Positions 8,935 through 19,068 are shown, counted from the first letter of the stretch. The stretch is DNA of 64,000 nt from Effrenium voratum (GCA_963377175.1 CAUJNA010003500.1:439170-503169), one strand, 5' to 3'. The notes: a model not told the origin generated them from the letters alone. Numbers and translations are program-made.

Positions 8935-10315
8935 GTGTGCGGACGCGCGATCCACCCGTCGTTTGGATTTCAGCACGATGCACGACCATCTTGCTGTGCC
9001 ACCTGCAAAGAGGATGGGATGGTGAACATCAAGAGCCCCAAATGCAGGTGTGGCAGGACCGTACCGTATTTCGGGATGCCAGGTGATGCTCGGGCAACTT
9101 GCTGTGCCAACTGCAAAGGGGATGGGATGGTGAACATCAGGAGCCCCAAATGCAGGTGTGGCAGAGCCCAACCTTTTTTCAGGATGCCAGGCGATGCTCG
9201 GGCAACTTGCTGTGCCAACTGCAAAGAGGATGGGATGGTGAACATCAAGAGCCCCAAATGCAGGTGTGGCAGGGCCATACCGTATTTCGGGATGCCAGAT
9301 GATGCTCGGGCAACTTGCTGTGCCAACTGCAAAGAGGATGGGATGGTGAACATGAGGAGCCCCAAATGCAGGTGTGGCAGAGTTGAACCAGTTTTCGGGA
9401 TGCCAGGTGATGCTCGGGCAACTTGCTGTGCCAACTGCAAAGAGGATGGGATGGTGAACATCAGGAGCCCCAAATGCAGGTGTGGCAGAGCCTTTTCGGG
9501 ATGCCAGGTGATGCTCGGGCAACTTGCTGTGCCAACTGCAAAGAGGATGGGATGGTGAACATCAGGAGCCCCAAATGCAGGTGTGGCAGAGTTGAACCAG
9601 TTTTCGGGATGCCAGGTGATGCTCGGGCAACTTGCTGTGCCAACTGCAAAGAGGATGGGATGGTGAACATCAGGAGCCCCAAATGCAGGTGTGGCAGAAC
9701 CCAACCTGTTTTCGGGATGCCAGGTGACGCTCGGGCAACTTGCTGTGCCAACTGCAAAGAGGATGGGATGGTGGACATCAAGAGCCCCAAATGCAGATGT
9801 GGCAGAGTTGAACCAGTTTTCGGGATGCCAGGCGACGCTCGGGCGACTTGCTGTGCCAAGTGTAAAGAGGATGGGATGGTGAACATCAGGAGCCCCAAAT
9901 GCAGGTGTGGCAGAGTTGAACCAGTTTTCGGGATGCCAGGTGATGCTCGGGCAACTTGCTGTGCCAACTGCAAAGAGGATGGGATGGTGAACATCAGGAG
10001 CCCCAAATGCAGGTGTGGCAGGGCCATACCGCATTTCGGGATGCCAGGTGATGCTCGGGCAACTCGCTGTGGTAGCTGTAAAGAGGATGGGATGGTGAAC
10101 ATCAGGAGCCGCAAATGCAGGTGTGGCAGGGCCATACCGCATTTCGGGATGCCAGGCGATGCTCGGGCAACTTGCTGTGCCAACTGCAGAGAGGATGGGA
10201 TGGAAAACATCGTAAGTTTGAGGTGCCTTGTGTGCGGAAAGTGCGCAAGTTATCCAGATGCTACTGGCAAACCTCGGCAATTCTGTGCATTGCATGCTGC
10301 ACAGGTTGGTGCACA
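8935..10315 (+). repeat. 108-bp coding tandem array, copy 1 (12 units plus one degenerate)
   Basis: DNA units of 108 bp (one of 101), very alike, with GGGATGCCAGGTGATGCTCG as the most constant part. Near-identity between units suggests recent amplification or homogenisation. All long minus-strand frames here are shadows of the array. Confidence 0.9.
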
Positions 10316-10561
10316 CGTATTGTCCTCCTCAAATTTTTCACGCGCAGCAAGCGACTGTTTTGACATGTTGGAGGAGGAGGTAGGCTACAGGTTCACTTTT
10401 CGGCACAGATTCGATGCAGCTACCGGCACTTGGTCTGGCAAGGAGTTCGCGGGTCTAATTCCAAAGCGTGCTTTTCTGCCGGATGCATACCACCCGGAGA
10501 GGCGTGAGGTGGTTGAATTTCTGGGGAACTACTATCATGGCTTTCCTGTGGAAAATCCACG

Positions 10562-10650
10562 GCTGCTTGGTAGCACACATTTCGCTTCATTGTGTTTCGT
10601 TTTGCCACCCCTGTTCGTCAGCTCGCAACTCGTTCTGTTTGAAGGCATAG
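10562..10650 (+). other. inferred GC-AG intron in nuclease domain, copy 1
   Basis: Needed to join HGFPVENPR to FICVGGKPAPDVYRDTMERL. Donor CG|GCTGCTTGG, acceptor CATAG (10650) or CATAGCAG (10653). Both lengths, 89 and 92, restore the frame; no GT donor nearby does. A TAGCA direct repeat (10571-10575 and 10648-10652) allows a 77-base alternative with the same frame effect. Confidence 0.55.
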
Positions 10651-11290
10651 CAGCTTCATTTGCGTGGGCGGCAAGCCGGCACCGGACGTCTATCGTGACA
10701 CCATGGAACGCCTCGATTTGTTCACTGCGGAGGGGCTCAGCGTCTTTTACATTTGGGAGCACGAATTCGTGGAGTGGCGGAAGCGAGCATCTTGGCAGAA
10801 GCGGGGCTGGGTTTTCTTGAAGCAATTCCCATTGCGAATCTGCTGATCGGCAGTGCTTCCTTGTAGATAACACTAGTTTCCATGACTTAGCATGTCAGAA
10901 ACGTCCAAACTCCTGCCATAACGCCGCAGCACGGTGGTAACAAGCCGGTTTCGGTGGCCAGTTCGTTGGCCGAAGAAGCCGGTTCCCTTACGGGAACTCG
11001 TCGCATTTGTTGCCAGTTTGTCCGCCTACCCAAGCCCAGGCTGCCGCTGGGGAGGCTTTGCCTATCACCAGCCTCCTGCGCCACCATGAGCCAAAGCACA
11101 TGGGCCGAAAAGAAGACTGCGCCTCTCAAAAAAGCTGGTCCAGTGACACCCGCTGTTTCCTTTGATGATGGTAATTGCCCAATTCAAACTCAAAGGGAAG
11201 TTTTTTTTTCGTTGGTTGTGGGAATTGCGCTGGAAGGTCGTTCCCTGATACCACAGGCCTTGGCAATTTCAGGTCCCTACAACCAACTTG

Positions 11291-11999
11291 CCTTGGGAAC
11301 TGAAGAAATCCAACCTCAAGCGTCAAATCTGGAAACCGTAATTAAACCTTGGCGAGCAAGGCACCCGAATCTGAAAGAAAGCTGAAAAGATTGGCCTTAG
11401 ACCTGGTGGAAACGAGCCTGGGCTTCTAAAGGCGCTTGCAGTGAAACCTCTTTCGTTGTTTGTTTATTGGTGGCAAATTGCTTCAAAGACTCCCTTGCAT
11501 CCTTTGAACAGAGGAAGCTGGGTGTTTGGTAAAGCCATATATATATATATATATATATAAAACTGTATATACATATATACATACACATGTACATTTTTGT
11601 TTTAACGTACATGCTTGTTTACATGTATAGTTGGTATAGTTGTAATTACAGCCATGATTATTCTGTTGACAATTGTATGTTACAATAAACCCATGGCTAT
11701 GCTGGGTCACTTAATTGCCGAACATGGTGAAATCCGCCATGTACAATTCACCCTGCTACATTTCCCGATGGCACCCTTGGTTCGCTGGTTTCGACAATAG
11801 GCCATCGAGAGTACCGACAAGGCCGTTGATATTGGTTCATTGCTAGTGACAGTAGGATTGGTGCTAAACAACCCTAGAAACTCCGCAAGTTTCTCATTTG
11901 TACAGGAAGCCGCAAGGGGATGGCTATTCACCTACTGTGACGGAAGCTCACTGGTTCCTTCAGATACTCTTTCCTCGGGTTCCTTTTTCGTGCGTAGGA
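11291..11999. other. no gene seen between the duplicated copies
   Basis: Contains a (TA)n microsatellite at about 11535-11562. No coding-like frame. Confidence 0.5.
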
Positions 12000-12183
12000 G
12001 GGCTTCTGAACCTCTTTTTGATCTTCAGCATCGCATTTCTCCAAAAACACATCTTCTCCAGGTGCCGGGCTTTCACAGAACCCCCTTTCCCCTTGAAATC
12101 ACTTGGCACTGGAAGGAAGTCTGCCTTCTCATTGCGTGTCTACCCGCTACTTCTGAGCGTGGAGCACGGCACGGCCGCGTGCC

Positions 12184-12348
12184 ATGGCTCTGCGGTTTCT
12201 GCGCCGCTTGGCCCAGGCGCGGGAGCGGAGGGGCGTCTTTCCATCCGGCGCGCCGCCCGCGGTTTTTCCGACGAGGTCTGGGGGTTGTCCGTCTTGGGAC
12301 TATCTGAGAAGATTCAAGACGAAGGGTCCTTCCTGGAGGCCCAATTGA
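12184..12348 (+). CDS. possible first exon of EsV-1-7-like gene, copy 2
   Basis: Start context GTGCCATGG. Reads MALRFLRRLAQARERRGVFP, then a Pro/Gly-rich stretch, and is open to TGA 12346-12348 inside element N. Conservation of the start and first residues with copy 1 (7963) is the evidence. Where it is spliced is not determined. Confidence 0.3.
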   Translation: MALRFLRRLAQARERRGVFPSGAPPAVFPTRSGGCPSWDYLRRFKTKGPSWRPN

Positions 12349-12654
12349 TACAGAAAAAAGTGCTCGATTGCATTTTCGGAGTTCGAACGTTTTTTTCTGC
12401 CCGATTGGAAACGAACAGTTTTGAAGACGGCTTGGCCCGAAATGCGCACCGCGTTTCGAGCGCAATTCGGCGCAACTTCGGGCGCAACTTCGCGCAACTC
12501 GGGCGCAAATCCGCGCAACCGAGCGCAATTTTAACAACTGCCCAAATTCTGGTCACTACACTAGCGCCAAGTCGCTGTCTCCCAGAAACGTTTCGGGCAC
12601 TTTTTGCGCCAAAAACATTCGAGCACTAATTTCTGTATCAATTGGGCCTCCAGG
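12332..12654 (+). mobile_element. family N element with perfect inverted ends, copy 1
   Basis: Begins CCTGGAGGCCCAATTGATAC and ends with its exact reverse complement; the match extends for about 25 bases. Flanked by TT on both sides (12330-12331 and 12655-12656). Copy 1 of the segmental duplication has a single uninterrupted CCTTGTTTTGG at 8155-8165, i.e. an empty site. The interior is rich in GGGCGCAA and GCGCAA phrases and has no ORF of transposase size, so it is non-autonomous. Confidence 0.85.
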
Positions 12655-13258
12655 TTGTTTTGGAGAACTGCAGGGTGAATCCTTTGCACTAGCGGAATCC
12701 GATATGTTGGAACCTTTTTTTCCCCCGTGTTTTTGTTCCCCCTTTTTTACCGATGAGGTTTATTCCGAGAAGGCAGCAGCTGCAAGGTCCATCCTTCGAA
12801 CCCAAGGCCCATCCTTTGAACGATTCGCATCCGATGTTTGTCGCCGTGGAGGTTGCGTGCCAGCATGCGTTCCACCTCATGTTTAGTTCCGATGTTGGGC
12901 TTCAAGAATCATGCGTGCCGAGATCTCTTCAAGTATGGTTGTTCAAGACTCGGGGCAATTGTGACAAGTCGTTCGCAAGCCTGGTATGCGCAGTCTCTGC
13001 CAGGCGCCGCTGCCGTGTCCAGCGCAGTGTTGGCGCCCTTTCGCAGGGGAGTCGCTGGGCGGTGTCCGGGGGCAGCGTGGAGGACGGCGTGGATTACGGA
13101 CGGCTGAGTGTGAGATGACCCAGAAATGCTTGTTTCCCGAAAGGAAGCCACAAGAAAAATGGTTGTTTCATTCTTCCAGCCTCTCAACAAATTAACGTTG
13201 GCGCTGGTTGCAGCCTGAGCTGCATGCTGGCTGTTCCTGACGCGTCGAGTTTTGGGAG

Positions 13259-15038
13259 GAGAGAGCGACCACGGCAAGAGCAGCACGCCCACCGGCTTCT
13301 TTGCCAATACTAGCCTGGCGTATAGAAAGCCGAACATTGGCGGCACACTGGCAGGGCAGTCTGGCTCCTGTGTGTGCGGACGCGTGCTCCACCCCTCCTT
13401 TGGATTTCCGCATGACGCTCGACCATCTTGCTGTGCCAACTGCAAAGAGGATGGGATGGTGAACATCAAGCGCCGCAGATGCAGGTGTGGTAGGACCCAA
13501 CCTTTTTTCGGGATGCCAGGTGATGCTCGGGCAACTTGCTGTGCCAACTGCAAAGCGGATGGGATGGTGAACATCAGGAGCCCCAAATGCAGGTGTGGCA
13601 GATCCATACCTTTTTTCGGGATGACAGGGGCTGCTCGGGCAACTTGCTGTGCCAACTGCAAAGAGGATGGGATGGTGGACATCAAGAGCCCCAAATGTAG
13701 GTGTGGCAGAGCCCACCCAGCTTTCGGGATGCCAGGCGACGCTCGGGCGACTTGCTGTGCGAACTGCAAAGCGGATGGGATGGTGGACATCAAGAGCCCC
13801 AAATGCATGTGTGGCAGAGCCCAACCTTATTTCGGGATGCCAGGCGACGCTCGGGCAACTTGCTGTGCCAACTGCAAAGAGGATGGGATGGTGAACATCA
13901 GGAGCCCCAAATGCAGGTGTGGCAGAGCCAAACCTTTTTTCGGGATGCCAGGTGATGTTCGGGCAACTTGCTGTGCCCGCTGCAAGGAGGATGGAATGTT
14001 AGACAGAAAGAAACCCAAATGCAGGTGTGGCAGAGCCCAACCAGTTTTCGGGATGCCAGGTGATGTTCGGGCAACTTGCTGTGCCCGCTGCAAGGAGGAT
14101 GGAATGTTAGACATAAAGAGCCCCAAATGCAGGTGTGGCAGAGCCCAACCAGTTTTCGGGATGCCAGGTGATGCTCGGGCAACTTGCTGTGCCAACTGCC
14201 AAGAGGATGGGATGATGGACATCAAGAACGCCAAGTGCAGGTGCGGTAGGGCCAGACCATCTTTCGGGATGCCAGGTGATGCTCGGGCAACTTGCTGTGC
14301 CAACTGCCAAGAGGATGGGATGATGGACATCAAGAACGCCAAGTGCAGGTGCGGTAGGGCCAGACCATCTTTCGGGATGCCAGGTGATGCTCGGGCAACT
14401 TGCTGTGCCAACTGCAGAGAGGATGGAATGGAAGACATTGTAAGTTTGAGGTGCCTTGTGTGCGGAAAGCACGCAAGTTATCCAGATGCTACTGGCAAAC
14501 CTCGGCAATTCTGTGCAGTGCATGCGGCAGAGGTTGGCGCACATGTTTTGTCCTCATCGAATTTATCGCGCGCAGCAAGCGATTGTTTTGACATGTTGGA
14601 GGAGGAGGTAGGCTACAGGTTCACTTTTCGGCACAGATTTGATGCAGCTACCGGCACTTGGTCCGGCAAGGAGTTCGCAGGTTTGATTCCAAAGCGTGCG
14701 GTGCTGCCCGATGCATACCACCCGGAGAGGCGCGAGGTGGTTGAATTTCTGGGGAACTACTATCATGGCTTTCCTTTGGAGCATCCAAGGCTACTTGGTA
14801 GCACATATCGTTTTGCCACCAAAGTACAAGTACGAGTTTCTGTCATCAGCTCGCAACTCGTTCTGTTTCAAGGCATAGCAGCTTCATTTGCGTGGGCGGC
14901 AAGCCGGCGCCGGACGTTTATCGTGACACCATGGAACGCCTCGATCTGTTCACTGGGGAGGGGCTCCGCGTCTTTTACATTTGGGAGCACGAGTTCGTGG
15001 AGTGGCGGAAGCGAGCATCTTGGCAGAACCTGGGTTGA
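13259..15038 (+). CDS. EsV-1-7-like Cys-rich repeat protein with Vsr-like nuclease domain, copy 2
   Basis: Main exon from an AG|G acceptor at 13258 to about 14789, an intron, then the last exon to TGA 15036-15038. Ten units of about 36 residues follow C-x-C-G-R-x3-P-x-F-G-M-P-G-D-A-R-A-T-C-C-x2-C-x3-G-M. The final unit reads CLVCGKHASYPDATGKPRQF then CAVH, i.e. C-x2-C-x16-C-x2-H. That spacing is the EsV-1-7 motif known from Ectocarpus IMM and phaeovirus EsV-1. Next comes a domain with LPDAYHPERREVVEFLGN, YYHGFP and, after the intron, TMERLDLF and VFYIWEHEFVEW. D, E-F-x-G and W/Y-HG match Vsr-like PD-(D/E)XK nucleases encoded by large DNA viruses (family knowledge). Likely a DNA-binding or nicking protein; substrate unknown. 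Repeats may bind zinc. Start codon not settled: an upstream exon at 12184 is possible. Confidence 0.75.
13370..14540 (+). repeat. 108-bp coding tandem array, copy 2 (10 units plus one degenerate)
   Basis: Units in one open frame. Local patterns show recent copying: two adjacent units share GMMDIKNAKC and two share DVRATCCARCKEDGML, so units spread to neighbours. Interrupted by no stop. Confidence 0.9.
14790..14878 (+). other. inferred GC-AG intron in nuclease domain, copy 2
   Basis: Donor AG|GCTACTTGG, acceptor CATAG (14878) or CATAGCAG (14881). Same position and same total length as in copy 1, although the 5' halves differ by two offsetting indels. That pattern is expected of non-coding sequence. 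The TAGCA repeat is also present. Confidence 0.55.
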
Positions 15039-15745
15039 GCTTTCCTGAAGCGATTCCAATTCCGGATTTGCCAAACAGCAGTGCTTCCTTGTACATTACA
15101 ATAGTCTACGTGACTCTAAATTGACTCAGCATGTCAGAAACATGGCCGAAGAAACCGGTTGCGGGTTCCTTGGCCCCAGTTTCCCGGACGGGAACCTTCA
15201 TTTGCCTTGCCAGAACCCTTCAGTTCCTTGCGCAGTTCCCGCCGCCCCTGAGACTCAGGCCGCCTTTGGGGAGGCTGAACCTATCACCAGCCTCCTGCGT
15301 CGCCATGAGCCAAAGCCCATGGGCCGAAAAGAAGCCTGCGCCTCTTAGGATCCAGTGGCCCAGCTTAGTGGCACCCTCTCTTTCTTTGGTGGGAATTTTC
15401 GATGCAGGGATGCAGAAGACCACGTTAGAATGCACTTGCCCTTTGCACTTTTCAAAAGCACACAAACAACTCATGAGTTTGCAGGCAAGTTGGAGAAACA
15501 GCATCACACAGCCCGATCACTGCGGGTGCTTTTCAGCGACCAAGGTTTTTGCGAGCCGCGCATTTTGTCCCCCAAAATGACTTTTGGTCCCAGCCTTTGG
15601 CTTTCACAAGGATGGAGCAAAACCTATTCTTACTCAAAGCAGATTTTGGGGTCAGGGTTTGCGGGGAATTGCGCTGGAAGGTCATTCCTTTTGTTGGTTA
15701 AGGGGACGGTCGTGATACCACTGGAGGGCCTTGCCAACTTGACTT

Positions 15746-16939
15746 CTTCGCTTTAAGGAGGAGTTATCAAAGAAGTGGGAACAATCGGCCTTGTCTTCTG
15801 TCTTTTGGTTCCTCAATCTTGCAAAAGTAATCAAGCCCGAGCCGAGTCTCTGAATACATAAGCTGGTGGATTTTCCTTTGAAGGAACCTAGGCTTCTCAA
15901 AACGCCGTTGAACCCTCTTCGGAGAAAGCTTTCCTTTGGTGATGCAGGACATGCTGGGGATGCGGGATAGCTGAGGATGTGGGTAATATAAGTGTTTTTT
16001 TAGCGTACCCTTTTGAGGTTAACCAACGCCCAATTGTTCACTGGCACCCTTGTTCTCTTTTTGTAAGGGGGTTGCTTGTCTAGTAAAGGTCAACCAACCA
16101 AAGGGGTGACTTTTTTTTACCAGAGTCACTTGGCAACTGAGCGGTGGCTAGGACCGGCTAGGACCTCATTTTGGGTTTCAAGCTTCCAAATCTGCTTAGA
16201 TCAAGCTGATCTTTTTCGGGTTACATCATCTTGAGTTTCATCCTTTACTAAATCCGGTTGCCACAATCTGCTTGCCACTACGTCTGTCCTGGTTTTCGGG
16301 TCCACAGCTCGCAAGCGCACGCGCTCGCGCGTTTTGCGGCGCGGCGTTTTCAGGTTCTTGGAGCGCGCCAAGCCTCCGCAGATCGCCCAGGTCTCCGAGT
16401 GGGTGCGGTCTCCCAGAAAGGATTTTGGTGCTGTGGTCCAGAGGTTGAGACTCCAACTTTGGTACAGGGTTGGAAGATATGATGTTCATTACTCGAGACT
16501 TTGGTTGAGGCTTGGTGCTTTTTTGGCTTGGGGTTTGGGCTGGAAAGCTATGGAGCTCCCACACAAACCATCCCTTTAAGATAATGTGAACACGTTGTGC
16601 TTGGACAACATATCTGGCCCCCTAACAATTAGTGATGTGAGTTGCGTGTTCCTTCTTTTCTTGCGGAGCCACGCCAGTCTTGCCAAGAAAGTGGCAAGAG
16701 GAGCCCGGTTCCTTCATTATAACTCCAGATCATGAAGTGCAAGGAAAACACACTATTTGGAGGAATCCCTTTTGGCAGAACCCCGTTTAGAAGAAGCTTG
16801 GAGGCCTATGCAAACCCTCTTTTGGGCATCATGTTGATTTGCAGAGGATACATTCCACCCAACAAACAACTCAGGCCCTTGCTTACTTTTTTCTCGTGGC
16901 TGTGCAAGGACTGAAACAAGCAGGGCGTGGTTGTCTTCC
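15746..16939. other. no gene seen
   Basis: A frame near 16300-16400 is GC-rich (LERAKPPQIAQVSEWVRS) and could be a short exon, but nothing supports it further. Confidence 0.35.
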
Positions 16940-17520
16940 ATGGCAATAGGGTTGGACATGTCAATAGTGCGTGGACCGCGACCACGCCAATACATCGTTT
17001 TGTGGGCAAGGAAGGTTTTGCCCGCGTCCAAGCGGCAATATAGATGGCCTGGCTATCGCTACAACAAAAAACTCAAAAAGCGCCGCTGCCTGGCATTCAA
17101 GCAGCACCTGTTCCGCGCTGAGGTGCCGCCTTATGAGCGAAAGCCTCAGGAGGCCTTGCAGTTGTACATGCAGGACAGGATTTGCTGCCGACCGTTGGCC
17201 TTTTTGCTTGACGGTTCCCAGCCATCCCCTTAGGCTTTTAGGTTTTAGTGTTTAGTAGGGGGTTTCCATTTAACCCACTAAAAGTTAAGCTTTTAGCGGG
17301 GGATCTGAGGACAGCCCAGTTTGATAAGTCCCTCATGTTTGGGGGCCAGAGCCGTGACCTGCGCATACTGAAACTTTTGGTTCGCAATCAGAGGCATGAG
17401 ACTGAATTCCCCTCAAAGACTGCCAGCCATGCGCTCAACTCAGTTTTTCACATCACCTTCCCAGCTGTTCAGTCACGGGCACCCTTCTTCCCCTGTTTTT
17501 CTTTGGTTGGTCCCCTCTAA
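16940..17520 (+). CDS. basic 159-residue protein, unknown function (2 inferred exons)
   Basis: Exon 1 16940-17213, exon 2 17315-17520. ATG in TTCCATGG context. Removing family B element 17214-17314 (GT...ACAG, 101 bases) joins the frames in phase 1 and gives one ORF from ATG to TAA. Exon 1 reads VRGPRPRQYIVLWARKVLP, then KRQYRWPGYRYNKKLKKRR and FRAEVPPYERKPQEALQ. Exon 2 reads FDKSLMFGGQSRDLRILKLL, then VRNQRHETEFPSKTASHA. Third positions favour G and C, and the basic composition is steady across the junction. No family recognised; a small RNA- or DNA-binding protein would fit the charge, but that is a guess. The last 20 residues (Pro/Phe-rich) look less coding-like, so a further intron is possible. 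Confidence 0.5.
17214..17314 (+). mobile_element. family B introner-like element, copy 2, acting as intron
   Basis: Donor GACG|GTTCCCAGCC, acceptor GATCTGAGGACAG|CCCAG. Core palindrome CTAAAAGTTAAGCTTTTAG. Both flanks are coding-like and join in frame. Confidence 0.75.
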
Positions 17521-17928
17521 AGATGGATCTCCCCCCAAAATCGGGGTCCCTTTGAGTTGTCTGTTGGGTGGAATGTATCCTCTAGCAAATCAACCTGGTG
17601 CCCAAAAGAGGGTTTGCATAAGCCAAGCTTCTTCAAAAATCGTGGGTCTGCCAAAAGGGATTCCTCCAAACATAAAGCCTTCCCTGTTTTTCAGACGTTT
17701 TTCTAGGGATTGATTCCCCATTGCATTCTTTTCAAACAACGTTCTTTTCAAGACCCGATCGCTGTCTTCCCAGGGTTCTTCATGGTTTTCTAGAACAATT
17801 GGAAGCTAGCCCTAGAGGAATGAGGCCTACCAGCCTGGGCTGCCAGCTGCGAAACCCGCCCCGTGTTATTCTGGCTGGATCCACTTCGAGTTTTGGTCCC
17901 CAGACAATCTCCCCCCAAAATCCGTCGG
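17521..17928. other. no gene seen
   Basis: Holds a family F repeat (about 17692-17745: CTTTTCAAACAACGTTCTTT with CTAGGGATTGATTCCCC). Confidence 0.4.
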
Positions 17929-18207
17929 TCCCCTGGGGCCCCGCGGCCTTCGGAGGAGTTCGTGGCGCTCTTGCGGCTGGCGCTGAAAGAGGGCCGGGCG
18001 CCGAAAGAACTTCCGCTCGCGGGGGTTGGGCAGGAGGTCGCCGCGGGGCGTTTCGTCTCGTCCACACCTAGGTCCCCCATCTTAGTGCCCTTTTTAGCGT
18101 TATTTTTTTGGGGGGAGGGTTCCCCTACTAACATAGACTACAGCAAAATAGGGTACCCTTGTTCTAACCTCTCCACTGGAGGACCTAGACACGTTTTCGT
18201 GGCGTAG
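17929..18207 (+). CDS. possible last exons around element A copy 3
   Basis: GC-rich frame SEEFVALLRLALKEGRAPKE, then LPLAGVGQEVAAGRFVSSTP, running exactly into the element at 18071. The element (117 bp) is a multiple of three without stops, so the frame continues to HVFVA and TAG 18205-18207 whether or not it is spliced. The 5' boundary is unclear. Amphipathic helix-like pattern, no family recognised. Confidence 0.4.
   Translation, partial: SPGAPRPSEEFVALLRLALKEGRAPKELPLAGVGQEVAAGRFVSSTPRSPILVPFLALFFWGEGSPTNIDYSKIGYPCSNLSTGGPRHVFVA
18072..18188 (+). mobile_element. family A introner-like element, copy 3
   Basis: CCTAG|GTCCCCCA ... TTCTAACCTCTCC ... GGACCTAG|ACAC. Directly follows a coding-like exon. 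Confidence 0.75.
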
Positions 18208-18959
18208 TGTTATTCCCAAGTCGCTTGGGACAAGCCATGCTTTCTTTTCTATATAGGTCTCCAGCCATTTTTCTTAGATCCAAAGTTGGTCTCGGGATCC
18301 CAAGCCATTCTTTCCATTCTTTCCAGGGATCCTTTGTTTCTCGAAAACCTCCGAAAACCCAGAAAAAAAGGGGGAAAAAGTCCGGCTTGTTGAAGAAAGA
18401 AGGATGGTTGAAAAGAATGGAGAAGGAATGAACTAGAATTCTCGTTGCTTGATCTGAACCGCCAGTCAACTGGAGCGCTCTTGCACGTCCAAAATCCAAA
18501 CCCTTGGGCGCGAAGCTTCATGACGCTATCAACGTGAGCTCCGATTTTCTTCGCAAGGCGAACAGGGAGTTAGCCTCCCATAGCAACTGGGGGAGGGGTA
18601 CCTGGAAGATCAATTTCCTCTTGGAGGGACCAACTGTCAGGTGCGTTTTGTAAGCTGATTTGGGTGTGCCTTTTTTAAAGGTTGGATCCCCCAAAATGGA
18701 TTTGGGTTTGCCTCTTTTCCCTTTAAACCCACAGAACCTCAAAGGGGTACCGACTCCGAAAACACACATCCATGGAGGGCTGCCAACACCAATGTATGTG
18801 TTGGAGGAACATTGTTGAGCACCCCAACAAACAGGGCCACCAACTCCAAAAATATGAAAAACACATTTTGTTTCGGGGACCCCCCAAAAAACAACAATGT
18901 CTTTCCGGCTTCCTCTTAGCTCCAGTTTCAACAAACACAGTACAAAATGGGGTACCTAG
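18208..18959. other. no gene seen
   Basis: Family F repeat at about 18305-18432 (TTTCCAGGGATCC, CTCGAAAACC, GGTTGAAAAGAATGG). The rest is unassigned. Confidence 0.4.
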
Positions 18960-19068
18960 GTCCCCCAGTAGTACCCTTTTTCCCTTGTTTGGTTGGGAGG
19001 GCTCCCCTACTAAAATAGACTACAGAAAGAAGTTGGTACCCTTATTCCATCCTCTCCACTGGACCTAG
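18960..19068 (+). mobile_element. family A introner-like element, copy 4
   Basis: Right end shortened (CCACTGGACCTAG) and branch-like motif changed to TTCCATCC, so splicing is less likely. Otherwise typical. Confidence 0.7.

Larger units (their letters stand above)
8825..10846 (+). pseudogene. EsV-1-7-like repeat/nuclease protein, copy 1 (frameshifted)
   Basis: Same architecture as the intact copy at 13259-15038: a short linker (FFAKTRLAFRKPNIG), about 12 Cys-rich 36-residue repeats, a degenerate last repeat with C-x2-H, then a nuclease domain ending YIWEHEFVEWRKRASW and stop 10844-10846. The sixth repeat has lost 7 bases near 9491 (GGCAGAGCC runs straight into TTTTCGGG), which shifts the frame: repeats 1-5 and 7-12 lie in different frames. 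An intron of 89 or 92 bases (from 10562) is needed to join the last part. TGA just before 8825, where copy 2 has GGA, places the exon start at an AG|G acceptor. It could be a decayed paralogue, a sequence error in a hard repeat, or a gene using only one half. Confidence 0.7.
7790..11290 (+). repeat. segmental duplication, copy 1
   Basis: Homologous to 12000-15745 in the same order and strand, offset about 4.2 kb. Shared blocks include TCTGAGAAGATTCAAGACGA (8131 and 12301), the whole EsV-1-7-like gene, and CACCAGCCTCCTGCG (11068 and 15285). Homology fades on both sides. Confidence 0.85.
12000..15745 (+). repeat. segmental duplication, copy 2
   Basis: Partner of 7790-11290. It differs by the 323-bp element N (12332-12654), by fewer Cys-rich units (10 against 12) and by several small indels in non-coding parts. 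Coding parts are much better conserved than the rest. Confidence 0.85.

Noticed and set aside
8970..10316. 448-codon minus-strand ORF (and similar ones at 9461-10210, 12909-13808, 13192-13824)
   Set aside because: Antisense shadows of the Cys-rich coding array. The plus frame has the conserved Cys pattern and a downstream domain.
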